Counted from the stretch's first letter, positions 12,781 through 27,790 are shown. The stretch: DNA of 64,000 bases from Monarcha castaneiventris obscurior (GCA_026261815.1 JAMPIT010000476.1:2569501-2633500), one strand, 5' to 3'. Translations and numbers: made by a program. The notes: generated by a model from the sequence alone, not told the origin.

Positions 12781-15700
12781 TGGCGTTTCCTTGCACAGTC
12801 AGCTCACAAACACTTTCTGCTTTCGGAGTTTTTCTGTCGCCTTACACCGTTAGCACCTGAAGTGAAAAGATGAAACATCCCCATTCTCGATTTTTCAAGT
12901 AATTAGATATTAGCCTATTCTCTTCCTCAGTATTATTTTTTTTTTGTTTTGTTGCTATTGTTTACACTGGATTCACTAAAAGCACCCTCCTGGCTGCTGG
13001 CGCAGGACCTCTGAGTTGCATCAGGTTGTGTTACAATCTTGAACTGCTCATGGAGGAACCAGTCACTTACAGGACCAGGAGGTGTCATAGCAGGATCGAT
13101 AAGAGAAGGGGATGGCGGCAGGGGCTGGACTCCGTTTGTTTTTAGCCAGGGCTGGTATTAAACAGCTGTGGCTGGTGCAGGTGCCATCAGCCTGCCCGTA
13201 CTCGGGGAGCCTTCCCCAGCTGCCACGGCAGCTCCTCACCCCTGCACGGCACAGGAATGTCCTGCTTGTGCCCAGCGTTCTCTCAGCGTGCAGTGCCTCA
13301 TCCATGGATCACAGCTGTGTTCACAGATAAAATCCTTGTCCTGCTCTAGCAGAAGGGAAGGTGAGGGCAGGCAGCAGCAGCCCCAGGAGCTGGATTCATC
13401 CCATGATCCAGGACAAACTCTGGCCCTCTGGCACCTCACATACCCAGTGTGTGTGTCCACGGTGGGGAAGCTGTGCCACAGCAATGATTGCCACAGCTCC
13501 ATTCTGGCTCTGAGGCCAAGACAGAGATGAGCTGCCTATTTGGCAGTGAATCTCCTCCTTCCATCACATTCACCTCTACCAATCCTCCTGGGCCTTGGCT
13601 CTTGGCACTTGCCCTCCTTGCCTCAGTGAGAATCCAGGCATTCCCAAGCCCGGGAACAGCCTGAAAAATCTGCTTGGTCATTGCTATGTTATGTTACTGT
13701 CAAATAGATAACACCCAATACATTTGGTGTTGTGTTTGTGCTCCCCACTTCAGCAGAATGCTAATCCCCAGTTCAGGAAGCCTTTGATACTGAGTTTAAC
13801 GTTACATGTACACTTAACAAAGTACAAGCTGAAACTCAAGCATATGCTGAAGGTCTCAGATGAGTAGGGAGCAGACTGTTGATGCCAACATGAATCCACT
13901 AAGGCTGTTTATAATAGGTAGGTACTTTCACGTCACTCATTAAGCTCAGTGAACTGATTAATTTTAAAATGTCTCCTGCAGCAAAGCTCCTCCTTCTTTC
14001 CCACCCCATTCACATGTATCTGCACTCACCCACTGCTGACCTCGTGGCACATCTTTCCAGACCCTCTCTTCCTTCTCCTGGCACCAGCAGCTCTATCATC
14101 TGCTTCCCATGAAGCCTCCACTCTCCCACTCCCCTGAGCCTCCCTATTCTGTTCACCAGCTCTGGTCTCTCTGATGGCAGCCCAGGCTGGATTTCCTGGC
14201 CAAATGTCATGGTCTGTAAACATTATAATGAACAGGGGTCCTAGTGGAAAGTACTTAGGTAACTATCAAGTTAAATACAATTAAATGGCTAATTGTAGTT
14301 TTCAGCTCTTTCCATTTGTATTCCCCTTTCTTTTATATGTACATTTATAGTTGTTTGGATGTTTTCCTCGCCATCTGTCTACTTAGTTTCTGTTTGAAAT
14401 TATCCAGTAAGAGATATAATCATTACAACGTGAGCATGAAAATATCACTATGTCATTTGGGAATTCTTTTGTTGGGCTAAATTATGCAGTTTAGCTCAGT
14501 GCTGATTGTCTGCTTCAAGTGCATTATTATTTAAATTTGTCACTATATAACTTACTTAGAACAACATTTTCTGGATTCATATACCAGTCAATTTAAAAAA
14601 GAAATCCTGTGATTATTCAGAAAGATAAACCCCAAATTTAAGCAAATACAAAGTTTTAAATTCTGAGAAATATACGGTAAGTACTGCAAGAAAACAGTCA
14701 CATCTATTAAATCTGGATATTTTTCTGAAAAATGCACAAGTACCTGTAAAATCTGTACTCTAAGCAAACTTAGCACTTCTCAGACATATGGATATGCCAC
14801 CAACTTGAGAACTTAAATGTATTGTGTTAACACATATGCTGACATTGGAATTAAATACTCTGCCATGTAACTCTGTGGTAATTACAAAACATACAGCAAA
14901 TGCATGAACGCATCCCAGGCCTTTTGAAAGTTATTAAAATATAATCACTTTCAGAATAGCCAAAAGAGCTGCTTTTTCTAACCTGTTTGAAACTTAGCTC
15001 TGCATTTCTGAATGCCTTTTTTCAAATGTTTCTTCTTCTTTGTGAGCTATTCATATCCCAGAATTTAATGGGGAATAAATGAAATTAACTTATCACTGCC
15101 CTAATTCCTTGAAGTTGCCTACAGGAGGAGGTTTGAATTTCTGCATGCATATCATTTGTTCATGATGAAACATAACATCTAAATGTAATTTCCATGCTTT
15201 CTCAGTAGAGCTTAGCTTTGATGAGATTCTGCAGTCATAAAAGTCAGAGGCTATGCCATTTTCTCAGGGAAAAGGGGTTTGTGTTGTCATTTGCTTTCTC
15301 TTAAGTGCTGCCTTTTCAGTTCTGATTGCTTCCGTGCAATAATAACACAGTGGTGTGGTATCAGACTACACTAGTCAGTGTCATCTCTTCTAAAACATTT
15401 TATTGCAACTCTGTCCAACTAATTTCATTATCGAGCATCTTTTGCTTCCTGATATAAGCAGTGTTTTCAAGTTTCAGATGACAGCAGTACTAATTAATTG
15501 TGTATCTTCTGCCTCTCACTGCTAGGCATGTTTTCTGATTGTTCAATGTTGCTCCAATTTAAAGTGCAATTTTTATTGGCACCATCCTGTGCCTTCTAGG
15601 TCAAATATATTTACAGGTGATTTTCCTAAGTAATTGGTTCTTTTTTTCCAGTCTGGAAAATGTTTTGGTTGTTTTAATGTAAACTACAAAATGAAGAGAA

Positions 15701-15974
15701 ATTAGAGTAGTTAAGTAATTCATGTAAAGTGTAAAAGATGCAAGTGGAATATGTGAGTTTACAAAATGCCTGATGCTGACTAACCTGAAGCTTTTGTTAA
15801 ATCCCTTTGTTCACTGGCAAGTAAGGCACTGGGAATAGTCAGGAACAGGTGGGTGATTTCGTGGAAGAGTGGAAGAGTGACTGAGCTAAAGGTGACATTT
15901 GCCCTAGTGAGGTTCTGGACATACAGAACTCAGCTGGACAGTGGCTCTTTGTGACCCACTCAAACTAGGTGTGC

Positions 15975-16022
15975 TTTCAGTAGCTGGTCCCTTCCCACCA
16001 TGTATTCCTGTGATTCTCTGAA
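15975..16022 (+). mobile_element. Possible CR1 3' end relic
   Basis: The text 'ggtcccttcccaccatgtat' followed by 'tcctgtgattctctga' resembles the last 45 bp of CR1 in plus orientation, including the final ATTCTGTGATTCT-like terminus. The upstream part is too diverged to confirm. Confidence 0.4.
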
Positions 16023-17681
16023 TGTAGCATTAGATTTCCTGCACAAGCTCCAGCCTACATTAGCTCAGTCCCCAATTTTGTATACCTAATGCAGAAAGCC
16101 TCTATTTATAAAATAGTCCATTTTTCCTAGGGTCTTTGATTTTCTTACTAGTATTCAGCAGTGCTTCTTGTGTACATTTTCTCTTAAGTTGTTGCTGAAT
16201 TTCATCAGAGATGAAACTGGGATTCTAAATTTCACTGGTGTTCCCAGTTCACCAGTGGGAGAACTTCATTTATGAAAAGCTATGGAGCATTAAAGCATGA
16301 AGTCACTCTGGTCTGACATCACAGTTTGGGCATTAAAATACATTCTGAAGTATGTATTGAAAACTCAGGATGATGAAGTTTCCTAGAACAATCGACCTGA
16401 CCAAATCATCTGGATCATCTTCCTGTTTATGGTACTTTATGTACCTCTTCATTAAACAGCTCATAGATAATTTTCTTCTTTAGCTTGTTGCACTTTGGGT
16501 AATTATGAATGGACAAACCAAGGCAATGGATAAACCAATATGAATAAGGGATGGCTAAAAGGTCTTGTAGATAGAGAGTTGTATTGTAAGAGGAAGCTGT
16601 TTACCTCATTAACAAAACCACTATGGATCTATTTGCATTCTAATTAGGCTCCTTGCAACAAGAACAGCTCTTGTGACTGCATTGATTTCCTGCAACATTT
16701 GCAAAGTTAACCACCCACAAAAGAACTGGGCAAGAGAGAAACAGGAATCTCCTTTGGCCCATACTTCTCCACAGACAAATATTTTATGACTATATTTAAC
16801 TTCTTAGTCTACAAATGTTACTTATTTTGAGCTTTCCTTTCATTTTTATTAGGGTGTAAAAATGTTTGGGGTTTTGATCTCTTGCTTTGCTCCTTTTATT
16901 TCTTTCTCTGCTGGAGTAAAGCACCAGAGCACAAGCTTCCAGTTCTGTACATTTTCAGAGTATTAATGGTTTTATGAAACTGAAGGGCTTTATCTGGAAA
17001 TGTAAAATTATTTTGCAAGACCTGCCAAGCATATTGCTTCCTTAAATGTAATACATTTTTTGAAATTTTGATTGCTTTTTTGATTCTCATGGTGGTAGCT
17101 AGCCACTTTCCTACTGAGTAATGAGGGATTTCTACCTGCCAACCTAAAATACAAATTTAACCAAAGATTACAGGAGTGTCAAGCTGATTTGCTCAGATGT
17201 ATCTAATTTTGGATGTGATAGAAATGGTAGGAGCAGTAAAAGCTGGTTTGGTTTTCACATGAAGTCCCTCCTGAGTATTTCACACTTAGGTAGGCAAAAC
17301 AAAGTGGCTGTGTAAGGCAGGACAGGATTCCCCTGGGACCTGCAGGAGTCAATAGTGTGTGTGATTCACTTATTCTTATCTTTGGTGAACTTCTGTGAAG
17401 TAACTTGTTTTTGTTGCATTGTGTGTGGCTGGGAGGCAGGGATCAGGGAAGCAGGGAAGCAAGAGGCCTCACCAGGGAAGCAGTTTCAATCAGATTAATG
17501 CTAGGTCAGGTCTTGTCAATGCAGATGAAAATTGGCAATTAGTATTCTGTACCTTGCTGCTAATGAACTGTCTAATCAGGAAGTTTCTGTCTGTACCAAT
17601 AAACTCCCTGGGAGTGTCAAGGTTATAGGAGTGCTTGAGAAAATGAGGCAAATTGTGTTTTTACAAAAGCTTATATTAAGG

Positions 17682-17704
17682 TTATATAATTAATAATTAT
17701 ATAA
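17682..17704. repeat. AT-only palindrome, 11-bp arms
   Basis: Arms ttatataatta and taattatataa are perfect reverse complements around a single A. Flanking direct repeats ('aaaagctta', 'ttatattaag') recur about 50-60 bp apart on both sides. Confidence 0.85.
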
Positions 17705-20700
17705 TTATAATATGAAAAGCTTATTAAAACTTTATATTAAGATCTAAATGGGTTGTACATTTATTTTTCCCTCTATGCCTTTCACTTCAGCAGACTAGAC
17801 ATGTTAACAGTTTTACAAATCCTCTTCTCATTCTCTTTTTAATTTCCTTCAGAGTGTAACTGAGGTAACTCATAGTACAAACCAGAAAGTCCTAAACATG
17901 AAAGTATTGGAATTAAATTGAAAATCCAGTCTGTTACAGAAGACAGAGTTGTGTAGTTCAGCCACAGTTTCAAAGATATTTGGAAAAGATTTACACAGGT
18001 TTGTAGCATAATTTCACCTGATCAATACAAAGTGGTTTTAGGAGGAACTCAGACCCAACAATTCCAGCAGGCAACAGTGTAAAGGAGGAGAAAGAACAAG
18101 ACTCAGGAAGGCAGGATTAGTAACCAAAGGTGCTTGATTTTAACACACACTTTGTATGTAAACATTGTACTTCTAGTAAACACTGTAATTGTCCTACGGA
18201 CAGGGCAGGATGATGATCACAGTCATATGGAGAGGCTGGGCAGGAGGAGATGCTTCTAAAACTGTTGTTTGAATTCTGGTCTTTGCAAATAGAGAAAGGT
18301 GACAACACTCCTGCTTTCACAGGCCCAGCACTGGGCTGAGGGACAGGGAACTATTTCTTTCCCTGTTTTTGCTTCACTGTACTTGCAGTGATAAATCATT
18401 TGAAGGTAGTGAAATTTGCAATGCAAAACACCGCAATACTCAAAAAAGTAACTTTTGTAACAGGCAAATACAGAAGTTTCTTAATTTTTCATGATCTCTA
18501 ATATTCCTTATAATTTTTTTCCCTTTTCTGTATTCAGTCATTGTATACTGAGTGTGACAAGGTTTTGAAAAGCATCTGACGATTTGGATCTCGTGGATTT
18601 ACAGGTTTTCTGTTGAAGGATGTGACTTCCAGAAAGTGCAAAGCAAAATTTCCCTGTAGGCATCTCTGAAGTGTCTCAGTGTGGATCCTGGCAAGCATTA
18701 AATTCCTCTTGGAAATCTTGGCCTCTGTGTTAAAGTATTAGATAATATTATGGGAACAATAAGCAGTGGTAGGTGCCCCAAAGGGATTTCAAGTTTCTGC
18801 TAAGATTGGGTAAGACAGCATTCATCTTAATGCCAATGCCTTTCTCAAAGGCTGCAGTTTTGTACTGAACTAAATCCTGAAAGTTTGTCAGTTTGAATTA
18901 CATTGTTCACAAGGTAAAATGAAATATTCTGGCTTCCAAACTTGTGCTGATTTCGATTATCTCACACCTAGTTCAATCACTGCTGGTGATGCTGACCTCA
19001 GTGATGACAATGCATGTGATGTCACCATGATCCCATGCCAGTGAAAGGAAAACACCCCCTGGGTGGAAGTGGCACAGTTTGGCCTCTGAGCATCATGTTG
19101 GATGTGAAAGGGGGAAGGAGGAGACATTCTACTGTAATTGACTTGTATTCTTCAAATATCCACAAAGTCCCTCAAATCACCAGGCAGTTTGTTGCTGAAC
19201 TGCATCTTAATTTTTGTCTGTGGGCAAGCTGAGATCTTTGCATATGTTGAATTTCATGCAGTGCTTTCCATTTTCCTGGATATCAAGTCTTTTTCATGTT
19301 TTTTCTTCTTTTTTTTTTTTTTTAATGGCATTTTAATGGTAACTTCTTCCAATACACTGAAAGCCTGGGTGAAGATGCTTGTTGTGCATGGGCAGCTGCT
19401 GAGAGGTCTGGTTCTTCACAGCCAGTTTTGACTTTAACGTCAGCATTCACCAAACATAGTTTTGTGGGACTAAGACTTCTAAACCTGAGAGTTTCTGAGT
19501 TTCGGGGGTACGAGAATTTCTAAGCCAGCATTTCTAATGTAATTACAATTATCAAAGAAACATGATTTTGTTGTCAGAAACTGCATCTTCAGTGCCTTGA
19601 CTATAAGCAAGTTGTTTAAAAAAGACGTGTTCACAGTAAAACCCAAGAAATCCCCACAGCAGCATGTCCTGTATGTGTTGCAGCAGCTCCTCATGCTGGC
19701 AGGGTAAGATTTCCTCTTAGCTTTCAACTGCACTCAGAATTGAGGATGTTACCCAGTGGTGTGACAGTGATGAGGAGCTCCACATCCCCACAGCACTTAG
19801 TCCCCAGCTAAACCTACAGGCACAACTCACATGCCTGAAGAACAGCAAATGCTGAGCTCTTTCAAAAATGTAGCCCTGCAAGTTGCTAAATGAACTGTAG
19901 TCTAAAGACACAGCTCATACAGCTCACTCTTCCAAAATAAGATTAATTGGAGTGAATGAAACAGTCTCTGGCAGCATCTGACTACTGAAGAATGGATAAA
20001 CATGAGCCATGTTAACCTTGACCCCCCTCGACTCCTGCAGCAGCAAAGTCAGACTTCAGTATTAATTTGATGAAGTAGATTAATATAACATGTCCTTGTA
20101 TAACACTGCCTTTAAGTAAGCTGGGAAAGCAATAACCCACAAGAATTATACCAAATTCCATTCTAACACGGCAATCACAGCTGTTCCAGAAACAGAATTC
20201 ACTTGCTGAAGGCTGGGCATGCAGGATGGACTGTATTTGCTGTTCCCTCCATAAGAAGCTACGGAAATAACAAGTCTAGTAGGCTGCACTATTTGTGCTC
20301 ACTCTGTGACTCTCTAACAGTTTGGCATTTCTTTAGGACCATACTTTCTGTGTCAGGAGCCACAGTGATTCTAAAACTAGGTTTTATACTTGTCATTCAA
20401 GATAGGAAAGAAAAATTTTTTGTCTGGCCAAATTGATGAAAATTTTACATGTTTTTTAGCAATAAAGGGTGAATTTATCCACTCACATTTATCATGAGCA
20501 AAAGTAAGTACAATTGTTTTGTACTGTACGCCACTTGAATGTGAGAGCTCTTTTCCAAACACTGAGCAGAAATTCAAAGTTAGACAAACCACCTTGTCTT
20601 TGAAGTGGAGCTGGGCAGAAATTTTTGAAGCATTTCAGAAGGAAGAGGGTGAGATTTTGTACTTTATTTCTCTGTGTGTTGTGTGTGTGTGTATAGTTGT

Positions 20701-23700
20701 GGGGTTTTTTTAAGCATACTTTACTTTAAAATTGCTGAAAAAAAGGTTTTGGCAATTTTAAAAGGTATAACCTTCTTGCTATTTCTTTTTCCTTTGAACA
20801 AGTTAATAATTTTAAGGTGTTTTGAAAAGTTTGAAACATAAATTATGATTCCTCCAACCAAAGCTTTCAACTAATCCAAGCCACTTCTGATATCACATAT
20901 TTTCAAGGTAATAAACAAATATTAAAGATATCAATCTGTGGTTTAGTTCAGAAAAAGAAAAATATTTTCAAAGGAGAAGAAAGTGATCTCACTCCCGGAT
21001 TTACTTTGAAGTCCCTTTTCCATGTCTTGATTCAAATAACATGTACTAGTGGAAACAGAATTTAAAAAACACTCAGGAGAAGAAAAGCAGTATCAGATCT
21101 TTAGCATGTAAAAGCACCCAAGTTCCTGCCAGCCCTTTTGCCACAGAACCCAACAGCACTAAAAGCACCCATGGCTGTTGTGGCTGAGGTTGGCAAACGG
21201 ATGGGTGGCATAAAATTCAGCTACAAAAAAGGATGGACAGGCATAACTCCTCCAGAAGGAGAGCAAGTAGCTTTTTGAAGGGTTAAGTGCTCTATCAGTT
21301 TTGCCTAAGAAAGGAAAATTAATTCACAAACTGGTGCTGTTTTGGAAATGAATGCTTCTTTCCAAAGAACATTAGTCTTGGGATGGCGACAAACGACACC
21401 AAAAGAGATGTGCAACCAATGATACTGTACTGAAATTCACTGAAAGGGGTTTAGCTCCAGTGACACCCCAGGCAGCACCTTGCTTTGGTTCATTTTTCAT
21501 TTGGGAAGGTCATTGTTACAAGGTGATTGTTACAGGATTTCATAGGGTTATGCTTCCTTTGGAATGACCACAAGAAGTTCTTCTCCTGCTACTGCATTTA
21601 TACAGACATTTACTGACTCAGTTCTCATTTAATTGATGTTAGGTTTTTTATTTGCTTAGTATCATTCCTTAAAAATAACATAGCTGTAGCCATTTCTTGT
21701 ACAAGCTGGCTGTTTATGTGCTCTGGATTGCTAACAAAGCAGAATTAAGTCTGTATTTCCTTATTTTTTTGGTTAAAACACCTTTTCTGTGTTGCGTGCT
21801 TGCTTTTTTGACTGGAGGCATGTTTGTCTTGCTCCAGGTTTTTGATAGTGGCCTCAAAGCCTAATTAATTTACTTGTAGTCTGTCTCTTGATATCAGAAC
21901 CTAATTATATTTTCTTGGGAAAATGTTGTAATTACTATTCAAATGTAATTAAGAGAACAGATAATGAATGTCACCTGAAATAAAACAGAGTCCTGAAATT
22001 CTCACTTACACTATAGTGTTGCTCCAGAAACAGATATAATGCTTTCATTATGTAGTGTTTGTTTCTAACAGTTACACAAGACTCGTAAGCTTCATAACTG
22101 CAGCCTTTAATCCTGACTGTGAGTAAATGGGCAATACATCATGGAATATGTAAATTCAGACAAATAAACAGTGACAGTTAAAATTCTCATCTAACGCTAG
22201 AGCATCCTTCAGTTTCTGCAGTTGTGTCTCTGGGGAAAAATGTGTTGTAGATTAGAGATACTTTTGACTTTATAATTCAAAACAAATAGCATCTACAAAT
22301 TACATGGATAGTGATCCAGGAGGGTGCAGAATAGCATTTTAATCTCTCCTACACCTTGAAGTGCCCTGCCTCTCTAGCAGAGAGATGGAGTTTGATTCCC
22401 TGACAACTGTAACCATGTCGGGGTTCATCTCAAAGGGAAGGAGAAGAGCTCTGGGAAGCCTTGATAAACACTGAGCTGATAGGCCTATCTGAGTGCTTCT
22501 AGCTGTCCTTATAATTACACAGCAGATATTATCTGAAGGCACAAAGGCTTAATAGCTGCTGGTAATTTGTCAGCTTCATGTGCTAACCTTCCAACGAATT
22601 ACCATCAGCAGCCTTCCAATTTTTTACCCCATTCAGAAACTTCTATGCATTATACTCTATTTCTGAAAAGCCTTCAATAGCAAATGCATTTTTTTTTTCT
22701 CTTAAATAAGAACTACCAAGCACATTGTACACCCAGGTTTCTACAGGCACATATAGTTGTATCTTAACCTGTGTACCAAGTTCTGCTTTTTATTGGGCAA
22801 TGTAAGAAGTTTTTAAACTTGGTAATTTAAATGAACTAGCTAGTTCAGTACCTCTTCCTTGTGTCATTGCAAGCAATACATTCCTGAAGACCTTGGAGGG
22901 CCACAACTAGGTGCTAACCTGAACAGGAGTGGACTTTGACACCTCAGTGCCTCATTTCTTCAGCTCCAAACAATCCATACAGTGAACTAGGCAGCCCCTC
23001 AGTAAATCAGCCTGATATTATGTCAGACTTGCTCTTTAGTTTCAAAGAAGTATAAGCTAAACACTTTCTATATCCTTGCAAGAGCACTAGATAAAAAACC
23101 TGGGATCTCAAGTATAAATCAGTACAAAGCTGTCACCTTTCATGGCAGAACTCCTAACTTCATGTTCTCTATAAACTTGCATAGATAGAAGGATCTATTA
23201 ATATTACAAACATAAAAAGATTAGCAGTTTTAATGTAAAATGCAACTACACTTCTCAGGGATTAAAATACATTAATGCTTATGGAAAGGATGGAGAGAGA
23301 GAGAGAGACAGACCAGAATGGCTCTTAGGTGTATTCTGTGGCCCTACAAACAACACCAGGTCTGACTGTAATAAAGCCCCAATTACCTAATCTAGAGGAG
23401 GATAGCTGGCATCTCCTTCTACCCAATGATTTAATTTGGCCTGTCAGGCAGGGATAATTGGTTTCTGGTTGACTGAAAAAAGTGACAGTGACATCAGCTC
23501 CCTGCTCCCCTCCATGACTGAAATTGTTGTTGTCTCGTACCAGGGCCTCAGCAATCAGGGTGCACGGGCAGCTTCACAGGCCTCTCAGCAGGCAGTGCAA
23601 TGGGAATGCAGCAGTGTGAAACACAGAAACCTTTCCATGCTGTTTACTCTACACATTTTCATAATGCATTTTTGAGAACTGAGATTATTTCTGTACAGGA

Positions 23701-26700
23701 GAGTCTGGTTATGCTTGTTTTACTTGCTAGTTTGATAATGTTGTTGCAGTTACGATGGTCTAAGGCAATGAATAAGGCAAGATTTATTGGGAGAGGCAAT
23801 ACCTTTTACAAACCACCTGATACGGCTGGAAAAATAAAGATGATTTTGGGCACATGAAGGTCACATTCTCAGAGCTGGGACACTGTTTTTATTTCCAGTG
23901 GTGACATACACCAGCTGAACTAATAAAAGATACTTCATTTCTCCCCAGTTCTTGCCTTGTTTAAAGGACAATACCTTTGATGCTAGTGATGTGTTATTGC
24001 AAAAGGTTTAATGTGCTCTGTTGAAAACATCACCCAAAACAACAGAAAATAAATGTGTTAAGCCCTTGTTTCTTCTTTACACAGGTTCAGGCAGGGGGTA
24101 CAGCTTTCATTTACAGTAATTTTGTAGCACTGCTTAAGACTTAGATCAGTAGAGGGCAGACAGGTATTTCCTCCAGTGCTATTCTCTTTGGTTCAGCTTT
24201 CCTCTCACCCTCCCTTCCCCTGAGCTGCCAGGCACTAGTGGATGGGGTGGAGCAGGCACAGATGGCAGGAAAATACTCGGGCAGTTTCCCTTTCCCCAGG
24301 GATTTCTTCAGTTGCCATATTTTTCGAAGTGTGAAGGCCATGCAGTGCACCTGTGAATCTACCTGTAGAGCTGGCCTAGTTCTGAGTTCAGAATTACCAG
24401 ACCTAGCATTTCTGCTTTATTGTGACAGCAGGGAGTGTCTTGTTCCTGGCCCCTGCTGATTTCACCTCAGGGTTGTACCGGATTAGCATTCCATGAGGAA
24501 ATCTGTTCTGTGGAGTCTGTAGCCATACAGCTCTCTGCAACCTCCACACTGTATGAATCCCCTGGAAAAAGATGGCAATGGCCAAGATCGTTGTTATTCA
24601 ACTCATGTCTGCCTACAGAATGCTCCAGAGAACAAAACCCACGCAGAGGTGGTGTCCACCCTTCCCTGCACTAAACTTCCCAGACGGAACGAGGCAGGCT
24701 GATACAGTCAGAGTGGATCTGACCTCCTCCTCTCCACATTTCACTTGCTGCACTTCAGAGAGGAGACGAGGGGAGAAGCCTGATCAACATGATTCATGTG
24801 TCAAACATCCATAATAGTACAGCCAGCCTCCAGCTGATTAGTGCCCCAGAGAGTCCTGAATTGAGAGACCGGGGTGGTCCTTTCATGGCCTATGTGAAAG
24901 AATTTCTTGGCAATGGTTCCAGCAATGGACTTTATTCAGCACTGTTGGCTAGAAAACCTGTTGGAGTCTCTAGGCAATCTTATAACCCTTTCACTTCACA
25001 GCCTAATTTAAAACATTTGTGTGTATGTGGTGATTGGCAATAAAATACAGAAAGATCTCAGACTAGAGGAAGTATAGGCTTTGTGGGTTCTTCCCTAGGT
25101 CCCACCCATCACTGGCACATCTGGGATACAAAAAGGAAGAATGACAGCATGGGTCATGTTTCAGCAGTGTCATGCACCATGAACCCATGGGAAATTAGCT
25201 ATAAAATTCCTAGAGAGAGAGACATTTACCTTAACAAAAATATTGTGGCCAAAGTAAAGGCAGCTGTTTGGAAGAGGATGTGTGTGAATGTATGTGCTAC
25301 TAGATTTATAACTGGGTACTTACAGTGGTCAGCTCTTAAGGAATATATTGGGAATAACTGAAATAACTCAGCCAGGTATAAAAACTTGCATGCTATTTTT
25401 ATGTAATTTTATTTCTGTTTAGTTGGCAGCTAACTGCTTAAGAGTTGATTCCCCATTTGCTTATTGTTTAAATAGTATTTGATTCAAGTATCCATCATTT
25501 CTAGTTTCACTGTATCTCAGAAGGGAAGATTTTGAGCTGGAGAACAAGTATTTTAAGATGAAAGCACCTCCTCCAACACCAAACCTTCTTGCACAAAGCT
25601 ACTTCTTAATTTCCAACAATTCAAAACTATTTATTTGATAAACATACTGTTGTCCTGGACAAATCTAAGCAGCTGCATTTGCCAATCCTGTACAGTCTCA
25701 GCATAGGTGAGCAAGTGCTTATTCTTTGATTGATGCTGTCTTTAATTAAAGTAAAAGTCAGCTTTTTAACCTATGTGGGATACTCTCTTAACTGGCAAGA
25801 AAGTGTAGCATGAATAAGCATTGGTACAAAAGGGATTAATATAGTTAAATTTTGTCTGTACCGTTTGTACTTTGTAGTGACTGCAGAGGACTTAATGCTG
25901 AAAGAACCATAATGACCTGAGATTTCAAGGACATTTTGTTTCCAGAGCATAATTATTGCGGCAATGCCAGGCATGGTAATGGATCACTTAGCACTGTACG
26001 ATTTTCCTTTGAACTAAATCCTTCACGTATCATAAAATAGCAAGAGGGAAACAGTGTTACCTAGGCTTGTGCTAAGCATAAATGCCCGCTGAGCTTGTAT
26101 GGTTTGGCAATTAGCTGTACATGTTTTGTAGGCTGCCAAGAAACCACATTGTACTCAGCACAGAGTAAATAATATCAGCAACAACTGAAGAAAAAATCAG
26201 GTAGTTATCTCAGGAAAAAACCCCATACCCTTCCCTAAGCCCCCAGCAACACAGTAGAAACTATGCAAGACTCAGGCCTGTCCCAGGGAGCATTTCCCTA
26301 GCTTGGTTATGCTTGCTGGCAAAAACGTTCTCATCAAGGCTGCATTTTCCTTATGTATTTCACTCACGAAAACTGATGAAGCACTTAGTTTTATACTTTC
26401 CAAATGAGGGATTTGCTATAGAAACAGTAAGACCCAAGAAGCCAATTACCCACTAATGATGTTTTTATATGCTTGCTATTCAGATTAGAGTGAAATGTAA
26501 GGCTCAGCTTAAAACTTAAAGTGCCTGGCTCTAGAACTTTCTTTTTCCATGCAAAATCGTAACAAACATCTCGAAAAGAGAAACTTATTTTTACAGTTTA
26601 TGTACAGTTTGACTATGACCGTACAGAAACAAAAGGTGGGCATGCACAAGGAACATCCTAAAAGAGCAGATGGCTCAGAGATAAGTAGATTTTTGTCTTC

Positions 26701-27790
26701 AGTGCAAGAAAACCATAGTAATCTTGATTGCTCTATTTTTGTTGACACCATTGTTTCACTATAAAAGAACTGAATAAAAGAACTGATACTACTTAAAATA
26801 TTATTGAAATAGTTTGCTATTGAATTAATGTGATCGTAATACACTATTAAAAATGAAAACAAACAAAAAAAAAAAACCAACCAAATCACCAAAAACAAAC
26901 CTAAAGCCGAAGCTAAATAATTGTAGACTTCAAGGAGAATGCAGGGCGGTGAGTACAGACAGGACAGCAAGACTCAGGAGGTAACAAATGCTTTAAGAAC
27001 ATTCAGTATTTGTATTGTATTTTTATGGAAAAATGCGACACCTTCGAGTCACACTTTGCTCAGTATCCATTTACAGATCATAAATACAGAGTGCACGCCG
27101 TGGAATAAAGTTTAATCCTGCATTAATCCCCCTTTAAGGCTGTCAGGAAAAACAAGCTCATTTTCGGTGTCACATTGTCACCGGCAATTGGTTATCCAGG
27201 GAGGGATGGAGCTGGAAGGAGCAGAAGGCAGTGCCTTCGATACCCGGCGGAGCCGCACCCCGAGCGGCTCCCCGAGCCGAGGGGCACCCCTGGGCTGCTT
27301 CTTTTGCCTCCCGGCAGGCGAGGAAACCGGGAATTTCACAGCTATTTACGTCAGGTGCTTCAAAACACTCAAGCAGGAAACCAGTTCGAACTGTGTTATT
27401 GAACAGGACACCGCGAAGCACGGAACCCGGGGATTCCCAAGCCCTTGTGTGCCCTGTTTCGAAGCAGGAGACATTTCAGTGGGGTATCGTGGCGCAGCGC
27501 CGGTGGCAGCGGGGCCATCCCGAGTCCCTGCCGCTGTTCGGGCGAGCTGTCGCGGCTCCTGCTCGCTATTTCCACCCTCCGAGCGGCGCTCGGGCCCTGG
27601 GCGGGCGCGGCCCCGCAGCCGCCGCGCCCCGCCCCGCTCGGAAGCGCCGCCGTGACCCCGCTGACGCGGGCGGCGCTCCCGGAAGCGGCGGGCGCGGGGC
27701 CGGAGCGGGGCAGCGGCGTTGGGCGGCCGAGGGCCGCGGGGAGCGCCCGGCGCCGCGCAGGTGCGAGGGACGGGGCAGCGCCGGGGCAGC

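Larger units (their letters stand above)
12800..27150. other. CRB1-ZBTB41 intergenic region
   Basis: This is the spacer between the divergent CRB1 and ZBTB41 genes. It is mostly AT-rich unique sequence with scattered short ORFs and no recognised domain. It contains a GC-richer patch (about 13060-13680), a possible CR1 end near 15.98-16.02 kb, an 11-bp-arm AT palindrome at 17682-17704, short GA and TG runs (about 23290, 20680), a T run near 19310, and homeodomain-type TAATTA clusters around 21.86-22.6 kb. No gene can be supported here. Confidence 0.6.

Noticed and set aside
13063..13681. Several overlapping ORFs in a GC-richer patch
   Set aside because: ORFs overlap on both strands with no domain or similarity recognised. 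Best explained by base composition.
24403..25361. Chain of overlapping plus-strand ORFs of 73-92 residues
   Set aside because: Frames change between them, no convincing splice sites or conserved motifs were seen, and no family was recognised.
26509..26970. 153-residue minus-strand ORF with hydrophobic segments
   Set aside because: No recognised family, AT-rich composition, no splice or promoter context. Hydrophobicity is expected from T-rich DNA.
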